A stretch of 64,000 bases of DNA from Polaribacter pacificus (GCF_038024035.1 NZ_CP150664.1:248001-312000), one strand, 5' to 3'. Positions 8,705 through 17,365 are shown, counted from the stretch's first letter. The notes: generated from the letters alone by a model not told the origin. Numbers and translations are program-made.

Positions 8705-9868
8705 ATGAAGCTTTTTAACAACACAGAAGTTGCTTTTACATTAAAATCTGATTCTCAATTAGAGCGAGCATATTTTTTATTTAAAATGATCCAAAGTCAG
8801 CCGATGGTACGTATAGGTACGGCCGTGACTAATTTTGCTTTAAAAGCACATCTACCCGTAGAAGGCTTAATTAGATCGACAGTTTTTGATCATTTTTGTG
8901 GAGGTGTGACCGAAGAGGATTGTTTGCCGAACATTAAAAATATGTACACCAAACATGTACATTCTATCTTAGATTATTCAGTCGAAGGTAAAGAAACAGA
9001 AGATCAGTTTGATCTTGCTTTAAATAAGACCCTAAAAACCATCGAATTTGGTACAGAAAACAAAGCCATCCCTTTTGCTGTGTTTAAGCCTACGGGTTTT
9101 GGACGTTTTGCTTTGTATCAAAAACTAACAGAAGGAAAAGAATTAACTACGGATGAAAAATCAGAATGGCTACGCGTTGTAGAGCGCTACCATACGGTTT
9201 GTAAATCAGCTGTTGCACATGATATACCATTGTTAATCGATGCAGAAGAAAGCTGGATGCAAGGAGCAGCAGATGTGTTAATCGAAGAGTTGATGGAGCA
9301 GTACAATACAGAAAAAGCGATTGTTTTTAATACGCTTCAGATGTACAGACATGATCGTATGGACTATTTGAAAAACTTACATCAAAAAGCTCATCAAAAA
9401 GGATTTCATATTGGAATGAAAGTAGTTCGCGGTGCTTATATGGAAAAGGAGCGTGCAAGAGCAGAAGAAATGGGCTATGATTCTCCAATTTGTGTTGATA
9501 AAAACGCTACGGATGACAATTATAACGAAGCCATTTCTTATATGGTTGAACATCCAAATATGGCTGTATTTGCTGGGACTCACAATGAGCTTAGTTCTTA
9601 TTTGTTAATGGAATTAGCAGAGAAGAGTCAAATAGATAAAGGCGATAAACGCTTGTGGTTTGGACAGTTGTACGGAATGAGTGACAACATCAGTTTTAAT
9701 TTGGCAAATGAAGGATATAATGTAGCAAAATACTTACCTTTTGGTCCGGTAAGAGATGTGATGCCCTATCTAATTAGAAGAGCAGAAGAAAATACATCTG
9801 TTGCAGGTCAGACCAGCAGAGAGCTAAACTTGATCAAAACAGAAAAACAACGCAGAAAAACCTTGTGA
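8705..9868 (+). CDS. putA: Proline dehydrogenase
   Basis: This FAD enzyme oxidises proline to pyrroline-5-carboxylate, the first step of proline catabolism. It is the single-function form of 387 residues, lacking the P5C dehydrogenase and DNA-binding parts of enteric PutA. Motifs of the proline dehydrogenase barrel are present: LLIDAEESW, NTLQMYRHD, GMKVVRGAYMEKER, FAGTHNE, and FGQLYGMSDNISF followed by YLPFGPVRDVMPYLIRRAEEN, which binds FAD and substrate. The start at 8705 lies downstream of a strong promoter. The last codons overlap the GTG start of the next gene, so the two are translationally coupled. The symbol is used in the broad sense. Confidence 0.93.
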   Translation: MKLFNNTEVAFTLKSDSQLERAYFLFKMIQSQPMVRIGTAVTNFALKAHLPVEGLIRSTVFDHFCGGVTEEDCLPNIKNMYTKHVHSILDYSVEGKETEDQFDLALNKTLKTIEFGTENKAIPFAVFKPTGFGRFALYQKLTEGKELTTDEKSEWLRVVERYHTVCKSAVAHDIPLLIDAEESWMQGAADVLIEELMEQYNTEKAIVFNTLQMYRHDRMDYLKNLHQKAHQKGFHIGMKVVRGAYMEKERARAEEMGYDSPICVDKNATDDNYNEAISYMVEHPNMAVFAGTHNELSSYLLMELAEKSQIDKGDKRLWFGQLYGMSDNISFNLANEGYNVAKYLPFGPVRDVMPYLIRRAEENTSVAGQTSRELNLIKTEKQRRKTL

Positions 9869-10164
9869 GTACAACGGTAACAGAGATTAAAGAAAGTATT
9901 CAAAAAAACAAAAAACGACTTGCTAAAGAAATAAAAGAGAGTAAGGAGCTTGTTTTTTTGCTAAAAAAATCTACCCAGCATAAACTTACTGAAGAAGAAA
10001 GAGGAAAGGTAAAACAACAACTCTTTGACATTTGCAAAAGCATCCCATCTTTTGCTGTTTTTATGTTGCCTGGAGGTGCCATTTTATTGCCATTACTCAT
10101 TAAATTGATTCCAGAAATGCTGCCTAGCGCATTTCGAGAAGATGATGAAGAACTAAACAAGTAA
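9865..10164 (+). CDS. Small LETM1-like membrane-associated protein
   Basis: The 99-residue protein starts at GTG, which overlaps the TGA of the proline dehydrogenase gene (GTGA). The first 60 residues are highly charged and helical. Residues about 65-92 read FAVFMLPGGAILLPLLIKLIPEMLPSAF. This is the membrane-proximal signature of LETM1 proteins, which in mitochondria act in cation exchange and ribosome binding. Only this short segment is present, so a channel function is not implied. Coupling to the proline dehydrogenase gene suggests coexpression. The stop-start overlap makes the GTG convincing despite the rare codon. Confidence 0.75.
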   Translation: MSTTVTEIKESIQKNKKRLAKEIKESKELVFLLKKSTQHKLTEEERGKVKQQLFDICKSIPSFAVFMLPGGAILLPLLIKLIPEMLPSAFREDDEELNK

Positions 10165-10272
10165 AGTAGCGATTAAGTGTTTTAGTATCCATATTTTACC
10201 ACTAGGATACACCTTAATTAGTATATTTTGCAATTCCCAAATTAAAAAAGTAAAATTTAAATAATAATACAC

Positions 10273-10280
10273 TACTTTTG
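10273..10280 (+). promoter_or_regulatory. Putative -7 element (TACTTTTG) for typA
   Basis: This is a perfect TAnnTTTG 20 bases before the typA ATG. No clear TTG box is seen at the usual spacing upstream. Confidence 0.5.
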
Positions 10281-10300
10281 CAGCTTCAAAATAAGCACCT

Positions 10301-12073
10301 ATGCAATCAATTAGAAATATCGCTATTATAGCCCACGTCGATCACGGAAAGACTACTTTGGTAGATAAGATTATCGACCAAGCAAAAATTTTAGATGACC
10401 GTAAAGTTCGTACAGATTTGTTATTGGATAACAATGACTTAGAACGTGAAAGAGGAATTACCATTCTTTCTAAAAATGTATCTGTAAATTACAAGAACAC
10501 AAAAATTAACGTAATTGACACTCCTGGTCACGCCGATTTTGGTGGAGAAGTAGAGCGTGTGTTAAAAATGGCAGATGGTGTTTTATTATTGGTAGATGCT
10601 TTTGAAGGTCCAATGCCACAAACTCGTTTTGTATTAGGTAAGGCTTTAGAATTGGGATTAACACCAATTGTAGTTGTAAACAAAGTAGATAAAGAAAACT
10701 GTACTCCAGATTTAGTACATGAAAAAGTATTTGATTTAATGTTTGCATTAGAAGCTACAGAAGAGCAATTAGATTTTGCTACGATCTATGGTTCTGCTAA
10801 GAACAATTGGATGAGTACTGATTGGAAAAATCAAACAGACAATATCATTCCTTTATTAGATGCAGTATTAGAATCTATTCCAGAAGCTAAATACAATCCA
10901 GGAACTCCTCAAATGCAAATTACTTCATTAGACTTCTCTTCTTTTACAGGAAGAATTGCTATTGGACGTATTTTCCGTGGAGATCTAGAAGCTGGTAAAG
11001 ATTATATGTTGTGTAAGGCTGATGGTACTACTAAAAAAGTAAGAATTAAAGAATTGCACGTATTCGAAGGAATGGGTAAAATTCAGGTAGATAAAGTTCC
11101 TTGTGGAGACATTTGTGCTATTACAGGAATTGAAGGATTTGAAATTGGTGATACTATTGCTGATTTAGAAAATCCAGAAGCTTTGCCAAGAACAGAGATT
11201 GATCAACCTACCATGAGTATGTTGTTTACAATTAACAACTCTCCATTCTTTGGTAAAGAAGGTAAATACGTAACTTCTCGTCATATTCGTGACAGACTGT
11301 TTAAAGAATTAGAAAAGAACTTGGCTTTAAAAGTTGAGACTACAGATTCTGAAGACAAGTTTAATGTATTTGGTCGTGGTGTTTTACACTTATCAGTATT
11401 GATAGAGACGATGCGTAGAGAAGGATATGAATTACAAGTGGGAAGACCACAAGTAATTATTAAAGAAATTGATGGTAAGAAACATGAGCCAATGGAAACA
11501 TTGTCTATTGATGTACCTGAAGAAGCTGCTTCTAAGGCTGTAAACTTAGTGTCTTTGCGTAAAGGAGACTTATTGATTATGGAGCCTAAAGGAGATTTAC
11601 AACACTTAGAGTTTTCAATTCCATCTAGAGGATTGATTGGTTTGAGAAATAAAATTTTAACAGCAACTGCTGGTACAGCAATTATCAACCATAGATTTAG
11701 TGAGTACGGACCTTATAAAGGTGAATTTGCTGAAGATATCAAAGGAGCGATCGTTTCTTCTGCTGCTGGTAAAGCAACAGCTTACGCATTAAACCGTTTG
11801 CAAGATAGAGGACGTTTCTTTATTGATGTGAATCAAGAAATATATGTAGGTCAAGTAATTGGTGAGAATTCAAAGTCAGAAGATATGGCTGTAAACTTGA
11901 TCAAAGGAAAACAATTGACAAACATGCGTAAATCTGGTACTGATGATGCTATGAAAATTGCTCCAAAAGTAGATTTTTCTTTAGAGGAAAACATGGAGTA
12001 TATTAAAGCTGATGAGTATTTAGAAGTAACTCCTTTAAGCTTACGTATGCGTAAGATTACTTTTAAAGCATAA
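10301..12073 (+). CDS. typA: Ribosome-associated GTPase TypA/BipA
   Basis: TypA/BipA is a translational GTPase related to EF-G. It binds the ribosome and helps 50S assembly and stress adaptation, especially in the cold. In the 590-residue protein G1 is AHVDHGKTT (10-18), the switch region holds DNNDLERERGITI, G3 is DTPGHADFGGE and G4 is NKVD. Domain II, the EF-G-like domains III and V, and the family-specific C-terminal domain follow (for example SIPSRGLIGLRN and NVNQEIYVGQVIGE-like positions). Length is normal. Codons are strongly biased to A/T endings, as expected of a well-expressed gene here. A rho-independent terminator lies 41 bases after the stop. Confidence 0.97.
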   Translation: MQSIRNIAIIAHVDHGKTTLVDKIIDQAKILDDRKVRTDLLLDNNDLERERGITILSKNVSVNYKNTKINVIDTPGHADFGGEVERVLKMADGVLLLVDAFEGPMPQTRFVLGKALELGLTPIVVVNKVDKENCTPDLVHEKVFDLMFALEATEEQLDFATIYGSAKNNWMSTDWKNQTDNIIPLLDAVLESIPEAKYNPGTPQMQITSLDFSSFTGRIAIGRIFRGDLEAGKDYMLCKADGTTKKVRIKELHVFEGMGKIQVDKVPCGDICAITGIEGFEIGDTIADLENPEALPRTEIDQPTMSMLFTINNSPFFGKEGKYVTSRHIRDRLFKELEKNLALKVETTDSEDKFNVFGRGVLHLSVLIETMRREGYELQVGRPQVIIKEIDGKKHEPMETLSIDVPEEAASKAVNLVSLRKGDLLIMEPKGDLQHLEFSIPSRGLIGLRNKILTATAGTAIINHRFSEYGPYKGEFAEDIKGAIVSSAAGKATAYALNRLQDRGRFFIDVNQEIYVGQVIGENSKSEDMAVNLIKGKQLTNMRKSGTDDAMKIAPKVDFSLEENMEYIKADEYLEVTPLSLRMRKITFKA

Positions 12074-12110
12074 TTTTAGACTGAACTTGTTTCAGGATCT
12101 TATAAAAATC

Positions 12111-12140
12111 AAAAACGCCACTTTTAAGTGGTGTTTTTTT
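12111..12140 (+). terminator. Terminator after typA
   Basis: AACGCCACTT pairs with AAGTGGTGTT around a TT loop (one G-T pair), followed by a T-run ending at 12140. Confidence 0.8.
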
Positions 12141-12153
12141 GTTGTAAACAATT

Positions 12154-12161
12154 TATCTTTG
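12154..12161 (+). promoter_or_regulatory. Putative -7 element (TATCTTTG) just before an ATG
   Basis: This perfect TAnnTTTG ends four bases before the ATG at 12166, again pointing to a nearly leaderless transcript. Confidence 0.5.
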
Positions 12162-12165
12162 CACT

Positions 12166-12540
12166 ATGAGTCAATTTAAAGAATTTTTTGAAGCCCTACA
12201 GCAGAGTGTTGCGGACGATGAATTTGTAAAACTAACCCTAAGCAAACCTCTAAGAAAAAACGAAGGCCTTTTAAATGTGTATGTTCGTTTGTTTGTGATT
12301 GAAGGCAAAGAAGTTTTTCAATTTAAATACCGCTATGCTGATGCCAATGAATTTAAAAAATTGACTTTAAACGAAGCAAAAGCTCAGTTAGAAACACTCC
12401 TTTTAGAAACGTTTAGAACGGGTACTTTGTTTACCTTAAGCTATGATTTGTTAATCCTTGTTTCTAAAAAGAAAGCAGTTTCTTACAGAGATACCGCACC
12501 AAGCTTTACCAATAAATTACCAGAGATTCAACCAGAGTAG
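12166..12540 (+). CDS. Orphan N-terminal domain of a Bacteroidota SAM methyltransferase family
   Basis: The 124-residue protein reads DDEFVKLTLSKPLRKNEGLLNVYVRL..., then FQFKYRYADANEFKKLTLNEA, LLETFRTGTLFTL, DLLILVSKKKA and TAPSFTNKLPEIQPE. By eye this matches the N-terminal accessory domain of a family of roughly 400-residue class I SAM-dependent methyltransferases common in Bacteroidota. In that family the domain precedes an HDR...R linker and the Rossmann fold. Here the reading frame stops after the domain, and the next gene begins ten bases on in the opposite direction, so the catalytic part is absent. It may be a true single-domain protein or a remnant. It has a good -7 element and comes straight after the typA terminator, so it looks expressed. 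Confidence 0.7.
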   Translation: MSQFKEFFEALQQSVADDEFVKLTLSKPLRKNEGLLNVYVRLFVIEGKEVFQFKYRYADANEFKKLTLNEAKAQLETLLLETFRTGTLFTLSYDLLILVSKKKAVSYRDTAPSFTNKLPEIQPE

Positions 12541-12549
12541 GCTTGCTAC

Positions 12550-13746
12550 TTATTCTCTAGCCTCAGAAAAAACTTCTGTATTCCTCTTTTTCCTCAATGC
12601 CAACAAGCCTAAAACTGGGCCTATCGCTAATAGCATAAAGACTAGGTTCGTATTTGCAGTTTCGTAAAAATAACTGATCACTTGTATGCTAAGGATGGTC
12701 AATGAAAAACCAATACAATTTACGATGGTCAAAGCAGTTCCTTTGTCTTTTTGTGGTGCATTTTCTGCAACTAGCTGAGAGAACAAGGGTGAATCGGCGA
12801 TGACAACCATCCCCCAGAAAAGTAGAAAAACAACAAAAACAGTTTCACTGCCTACTAAAAAGAAGAGTGGCGAAAGCAAGCAACAGCAGCAGGATAAGAA
12901 CAAACTAGACATTGCTGTTTTTTTAGCGCCAAACTTTTCTGCAATACTACTTCCTAAGACACAAGCGAGGCTTCCTACGGCAATACAAAAGAATGAGAGT
13001 AATGGGATGTTAAAATTGGTGTTTGGATGCAATGAGGCATATGTTTTTAATAAAATAGGCACAAAAGCCCAAAAAGTATAGAGCTCCCACATATGACCAA
13101 AATAGCCAAAAGCCGCTTTTCTAAAAGCGGTATTTTTAAAGACCTTTATACAACTGTTAAGTTGTAAGCCAGTACTCTTTTTTCTAAAGGGCCCATTTGG
13201 TACAAAAAGATAGAGTAGAAGACCACCCAGACTAGCTAAAAGAGATATAAATAGAATAATGCGTTCCCAAGGAAAAGCCTGCAATTGATCTTTTAATAAG
13301 TGTGGAAATGCAGTCCCTAAAACCAAGGCACCCACCAAATAACCTAAGGATTTTCCAAGCCCTTTTTGATAATAATCTGTGGCAATTTTCATCCCAACTG
13401 GATAAATCCCAGCTAAGAAGAATCCCGTTAAAAACCGCAAACCTAAGATGCTAGTTAGCGTATTGCCTTCTAAAACCAAACCGGCATTAAATGTAGCTCC
13501 TAAAATGGCGCAGACAAAAAAGACTTTGGATGGAGAAAAACGATCAGCAATGGTAAGCAAGGCAAACAAGAGCGTCCCTGTAATAAAACCAAACTGTACA
13601 GCAGAAGTTAGACTTTGTAAGGCAGTTGCATCCAAGTTAAAATTGATCACCAGATCAGCCAAGACCGCATTCCCAGCAAACCATAGCGAAGTGCCAAGAA
13701 ATTGAGAGATCACAATAATAGGAAGTATCAGTTTTGCTTTTTGCAT
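12550..13746 (-). CDS. MFS transporter
   Basis: The 398-residue protein has twelve predicted membrane helices in two sets of six and is of normal major-facilitator length. The first helix region reads ILPIIVISQFLGTSLWFAGNAV. The cytoplasmic loop 2-3 holds ADRFSPSKV, a degenerate form of the MFS loop motif. Basic residues cluster in cytoplasmic loops (FRKKSTGLQ, KFGAKKTA). Substrate cannot be assigned; the sequence is not one of the well-known sugar or drug subfamilies. It is convergent with the orphan-domain gene and separate from the histidine operon that follows. Confidence 0.85.
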   Translation of the reverse strand: MQKAKLILPIIVISQFLGTSLWFAGNAVLADLVINFNLDATALQSLTSAVQFGFITGTLLFALLTIADRFSPSKVFFVCAILGATFNAGLVLEGNTLTSILGLRFLTGFFLAGIYPVGMKIATDYYQKGLGKSLGYLVGALVLGTAFPHLLKDQLQAFPWERIILFISLLASLGGLLLYLFVPNGPFRKKSTGLQLNSCIKVFKNTAFRKAAFGYFGHMWELYTFWAFVPILLKTYASLHPNTNFNIPLLSFFCIAVGSLACVLGSSIAEKFGAKKTAMSSLFLSCCCCLLSPLFFLVGSETVFVVFLLFWGMVVIADSPLFSQLVAENAPQKDKGTALTIVNCIGFSLTILSIQVISYFYETANTNLVFMLLAIGPVLGLLALRKKRNTEVFSEARE

Positions 13747-13887
13747 GTATAAAGATTGCTAGCAAATGTAATTAAGATTTTTTAATGCAACTGTGGGTTT
13801 TAAGAAGAAACAATAGGTGTTCAATTTTAAACAATTTACTAAAATTTGATAAAAATGAAATTTGTCAAAAAAAAAGGCAAAGATCAG

Positions 13888-13919
13888 TTGCGTAGTTAAA
13901 AATAAAATTACAATATTTG
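13888..13919 (+). promoter_or_regulatory. Putative histidine operon promoter
   Basis: TTG at 13888-13890 and AATATTTG at 13912-13919 are 21 bases apart. The -7 element differs from TAnnTTTG at its first base. It lies 19 bases before the leader peptide ATG, where an attenuator promoter should be. Confidence 0.5.
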
Positions 13920-13938
13920 CAACGTTAAAAACAAAGAC

Positions 13939-13995
13939 ATGACTTTTATTCAAATCCATCATCATCATTTTCATATTTGCACTCAAGCGAACTGA
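13939..13995 (+). CDS. hisL: Histidine operon leader peptide
   Basis: This is an 18-codon reading frame, MTFIQIHHHHFHICTQAN and stop. It has four consecutive His codons and a fifth after one Phe (13957-13974). It lies directly in front of a strong terminator and hisG. As in enteric his leaders, ribosomes short of charged His-tRNA would stall in the His run and change the folding of the RNA behind them. The codons just after the run (ACT CAA GCG, 13981-13989) are also the antiterminator strand. A ribosome that reaches the stop would cover them. A longer reverse-strand frame over the same region is not a gene. Confidence 0.9.
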   Translation: MTFIQIHHHHFHICTQAN

Positions 13996-14041
13996 AATTG
14001 TATTGAATAAAATCAACATATATTTTAAAACCCGTTTGAGT
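13981..14041 (+). promoter_or_regulatory. Antiterminator pairing of the his attenuator
   Basis: ACTCAAGCG at 13981-13989 can pair over nine positions (one G-U) with CGTTTGAGT at 14033-14041. This includes most of the 5' arm of the terminator and would block it. The first strand begins six bases after the last His codon, the correct geometry for control by ribosome stalling. Confidence 0.8.
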
Positions 14042-14059
14042 AAATCAAACGGGTTTTTT
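14027..14059 (+). terminator. Attenuator terminator of the his operon
   Basis: AAAACCCGTTTGA (14027-14039) and TCAAACGGGTTTT (14045-14057) form a perfect 13-bp stem with a GTAAA loop, running into six Ts. It lies between the leader peptide and hisG with no gene ending before it, so its role is conditional termination. Confidence 0.9.
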
Positions 14060-14108
14060 CTTACCAAAGAATTCCATCGGTTTACTCAAACATTTATCAA
14101 AAAACAAA

Positions 14109-14966
14109 ATGAGTAAATTAAGAATAGCCATTCAAAAATCAGGAAGATTAAACGAAGATTCACTAGCCATCTTAAAAGAGTGTGGAATTTCTATTGACAA
14201 CGGAAAAGATCAGTTAAAAGCCAATGCGAGTAACTTTCCATTAGAGGTCTTTTATTTAAGAAACGGAGATATCCCTCAATATTTAAAAGATGGGGTCGTA
14301 GACATCGCCATTATTGGCGAAAACGTATTGATAGAGAAAGGTCAAGACATTGCCATTGCAGAGCGTTTGGGTTTTTCTAAATGCAAGGTGTCTTTAGCCA
14401 TCCCAAAAAATCAAAAATATACGGGCCTCTCTTATTTTAATGATAAGCGCATTGCCACTTCGTATCCAAATACCATCCAAAATTATTTAGATCAAAAAGG
14501 CATCAAGTCTCAATTGCACATTATTAACGGTTCTGTAGAAATTGCCCCAAACATTGGTTTGGCTGACGGAATTTGTGATATCGTTTCTAGCGGAAGTACC
14601 TTGTTTAAAAACAATTTAAAAGAGGTAGAAGTGCTATTAACTTCTGAAGCAGTCTTGGCGGTATCGGCTAAAATATCAGCAGAAAACCAACAACTCTTAA
14701 ACAAATTACAATTTAGAATTCAATCTGTTTTAAAAGGACGCAACTCAAAATATGTGCTTTTAAATGCTCCAAATGATAAGTTAGAACAGATTATTGCAGT
14801 ATTACCAGGAATGAAAAGCCCTACGGTATTGCCATTGGCTGTTTCTGGATGGAGCTCAGTGCACTCTGTGATTCCTAAGAGTCAATTTTGGGAAATTATA
14901 GACGAGCTAAAAGAAAAAGGAGCCGAAAGCATCTTGGTATGCCCGATTGAAAAAATGGTACTTTAA
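14109..14966 (+). CDS. hisG: ATP phosphoribosyltransferase, long form
   Basis: HisG joins ATP and PRPP to give phosphoribosyl-ATP, the first and feedback-controlled step of histidine synthesis. At 285 residues this is the long form. The catalytic domains begin MSKLRIAIQKSGRLNEDSLAIL, with DVAIIGENVL-type and ADGICDIVSSGSTL (PRPP loop) blocks. A C-terminal regulatory domain (about 215-285) is present, ending VHSVIPKSQFWEIIDELKEKGAESILVCPIEKM. Long-form enzymes bind histidine themselves and need no HisZ. It is the first structural gene after the attenuator and is followed after 32 bases by hisD. Confidence 0.97.
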   Translation: MSKLRIAIQKSGRLNEDSLAILKECGISIDNGKDQLKANASNFPLEVFYLRNGDIPQYLKDGVVDIAIIGENVLIEKGQDIAIAERLGFSKCKVSLAIPKNQKYTGLSYFNDKRIATSYPNTIQNYLDQKGIKSQLHIINGSVEIAPNIGLADGICDIVSSGSTLFKNNLKEVEVLLTSEAVLAVSAKISAENQQLLNKLQFRIQSVLKGRNSKYVLLNAPNDKLEQIIAVLPGMKSPTVLPLAVSGWSSVHSVIPKSQFWEIIDELKEKGAESILVCPIEKMVL

Positions 14967-14998
14967 TTAACGATCATTCCAAATACAAATATACCCTT

Positions 14999-16282
14999 AT
15001 GAAATTCATAAACAATCCAGAAAAAAAAGACTGGTCAAAACTCTTAGAAAGACCTACTAAAACAGTGGATGCTATAGAAGAAAGCGTGCTAACTGTTTTT
15101 AATGCGGTTAAAGAGAATGGAGACAAGGCTGTTTTAAAGTATACAGAACAATTTGATGCTGTTGTTTTAGAAAGCTTGGTGCTATCAAAAGCAGCAATTG
15201 AGGAGGCAAACAACCTAGTTTCTTCTGAGTTAAAAGCAGCAATTGAACTTGCAAAAAACAATATTACAAAGTTTCACGCAGCTCAAAAAACTGAGAAAGT
15301 TTTTGTAGAAACAACAGCAGGTGTTCAATGTTGGCAAGAAAAAAAGCCAATTTCTAAAGTGGGCTTGTACATACCTGGAGGATCAGCACCTTTGTTTTCT
15401 ACGGTTTTAATGTTGGCGATTCCTGCACAATTGGCAGGATGTAAAGAGATTGTATTGTGTACTCCACCAAACAAAGAAGGGATGATTCACCCAGCAATCT
15501 TGTATGCTGCAAATTTATGTGGGGTTACAAAAATCTTTAAGGTAGGAGGTATTCAGGCCATTGCAGGGATGACCTTTGGTACAGAAAGCATTCCTAAGGT
15601 TTCTAAAATCTTTGGACCAGGAAATCAATATGTAACGGTAGCAAAGCAAATTGCGACCAAATACGGTGTGGCTATAGATATGCCAGCAGGACCTAGTGAG
15701 GTCTTGGTGGTTGCAGATGCCTCTGCAAATGCAGCTTTTGTGGCAGCAGATTTACTAAGCCAAGCAGAGCACGGAGCAGACAGTCAAGTAGTGTTGGTAT
15801 CAGATGCCATGGAGATGATTACGGCTGTTCAGGCTGAATTGCAAGAGCAATTGTTAGCGCTACCTAGAAAAGAGATCGCTCAAAAAGCATTGGACAATTC
15901 TAAAGCCATTTTAATAGAAGATGTTGATGTTGCACTAGAACTAATCAATGATTATGCACCAGAACACTTAATTATTGCCACTAGAAACAATGACTTTTTT
16001 GTAGCTAATATAGAAAATGCAGGTTCCATTTTTATCGGCAATTATACACCAGAAAGTGCAGGCGATTACGCTTCAGGGACTAATCACACGTTGCCGACTA
16101 ACGGATTTTCTAAGGCCTATTCTGGAGTTAATTTAGACAGTTTTCAGAAAAGCATTAGCTACCAAAAAATATCAAAAGAAGGCTTGCAAACGATTGGTTC
16201 TGCTATTGAGTTAATGGCAGCCGCAGAAGGGCTTCAAGCCCATAAAAATGCGGTTTCGATTCGATTAAAAGAGCTACAATAA
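14999..16282 (+). CDS. hisD: Histidinol dehydrogenase
   Basis: HisD oxidises L-histidinol to histidine in two NAD-dependent steps and closes the pathway. The 427-residue protein has VGLYIPGGSAPLFSTVLMLAIPA and the NAD region GPGNQYVTVAKQ. It has the zinc-site segment LLSQAEHGADSQVVLVS, followed by the catalytic-base part YAPEHLII and GNYTPESAGDYASGTNHTLPT. All belong to the family signature and length is normal. It is the second gene of the operon. Confidence 0.97.
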   Translation: MKFINNPEKKDWSKLLERPTKTVDAIEESVLTVFNAVKENGDKAVLKYTEQFDAVVLESLVLSKAAIEEANNLVSSELKAAIELAKNNITKFHAAQKTEKVFVETTAGVQCWQEKKPISKVGLYIPGGSAPLFSTVLMLAIPAQLAGCKEIVLCTPPNKEGMIHPAILYAANLCGVTKIFKVGGIQAIAGMTFGTESIPKVSKIFGPGNQYVTVAKQIATKYGVAIDMPAGPSEVLVVADASANAAFVAADLLSQAEHGADSQVVLVSDAMEMITAVQAELQEQLLALPRKEIAQKALDNSKAILIEDVDVALELINDYAPEHLIIATRNNDFFVANIENAGSIFIGNYTPESAGDYASGTNHTLPTNGFSKAYSGVNLDSFQKSISYQKISKEGLQTIGSAIELMAAAEGLQAHKNAVSIRLKELQ

Positions 16283-16292
16283 ACAAAAGTCC

Positions 16293-17348
16293 ATGAAAAC
16301 AAAATTCAACATAAATAACCTGCTTAGAGAAAACATCAAATCTCTAAAGCCCTATTCATCGGCGAGAGATGAGTACAAAGACGCCAGCACCCAAGAGATG
16401 ATTTTCTTAGATGCCAATGAAAACCCGTTTCAGAATGGTGTAAATCGCTACCCAGATCCGCAGCAAAACGCTGTAAAGGATTTGTTGTCTGGCATTAAAA
16501 ATGTGGCTGCAAAAAACATGCTTTTGGGCAATGGAAGTGATGAGATATTAGACCTGTTGTTTAGAGCCTTTTGTGAGCCCAATAAAGACAATATTATAAG
16601 CTTACCACCAACTTACGGAATGTATGATGTCTTGGCAAACATCAATGCTGTAGCCAACAAAAAGATCGTATTGACTACTGATTTTCAACCTAAAGTCAAC
16701 CAGATTTTAGAGTCGGTAGATGCCAATAGTAAACTCTTGTTTTTGTGTTCTCCAAACAACCCATCAGGAAATAGTTTTAGTGTAGAAAGTGTAGAAGAAA
16801 TCTTGAACAACTTTAATGGCTTGGTGGTTATTGATGAAGCCTATATTGATTTTTCAGCAGAAAAAAGCTGGTTAGAAAGACTGTCAGAATTCCCTAACTT
16901 AGTCATTAGTCAAACACTCTCTAAAGCTTATGGAATGGCAGGGATTAGATTAGGTGTTTGTTATGCTTCAGAAGAAATTATAACTGTTTTAAAGCTGATA
17001 AAACCGCCTTATAACGTCAATGAATTAACTCAGCAAAAAGCGCTAGAGCGCTTGTTAAATATAGCGAAAGTAGAAAAAGAGGTTTTAGAAATAAAGCGTC
17101 AACGAAGCCTTTTGTTAGCGACATTAAAAGAGGTTTCTTGTATTCAAAAAATATACCCAACGGATTGTAACTTTGTTTTGGTACAGGTAGATGATGCTAC
17201 AAAACGCTACAATCAGTTGATAGAAAAAGGCATCGTTGTAAGAAACAGAACCCATGAGCCTTTGTGTGAAAATTGTTTGCGTTTAACAGTTGGAACCCAA
17301 AAAGAAAATGAGAAATTAATCAGTGAACTTTTATCGCTATCGAAATGA
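16293..17348 (+). CDS. hisC: Histidinol-phosphate aminotransferase
   Basis: HisC is a pyridoxal-phosphate enzyme that transaminates imidazole-acetol phosphate to histidinol phosphate. The 351-residue protein has LDANENPF near residue 43 and GNGSDEILDLLFRAF. Later it has SPNNPSGN, VVIDEAYIDFS, and the PLP-lysine segment SQTLSKAYGMAGIRLG. The arginine that binds the substrate phosphate is in LRLTVGTQKEN. It starts ten bases after hisD, so it is tightly operonic. A palindromic repeat follows it before hisB. Confidence 0.97.
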   Translation: MKTKFNINNLLRENIKSLKPYSSARDEYKDASTQEMIFLDANENPFQNGVNRYPDPQQNAVKDLLSGIKNVAAKNMLLGNGSDEILDLLFRAFCEPNKDNIISLPPTYGMYDVLANINAVANKKIVLTTDFQPKVNQILESVDANSKLLFLCSPNNPSGNSFSVESVEEILNNFNGLVVIDEAYIDFSAEKSWLERLSEFPNLVISQTLSKAYGMAGIRLGVCYASEEIITVLKLIKPPYNVNELTQQKALERLLNIAKVEKEVLEIKRQRSLLLATLKEVSCIQKIYPTDCNFVLVQVDDATKRYNQLIEKGIVVRNRTHEPLCENCLRLTVGTQKENEKLISELLSLSK

Positions 17349-17365
17349 TAATCGTTTTAACAAAA

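Noticed and set aside
11281-11688. 135-codon minus-strand frame inside typA
   Set aside because: It is a shadow of a strongly coding region in the opposite frame and has no independent motifs.
13759-14067. 102-codon minus-strand frame over the his leader
   Set aside because: It is the reverse complement of the leader peptide and terminator. The poly-Met run is the His codons read backwards, and no promoter or homologue pattern is seen.
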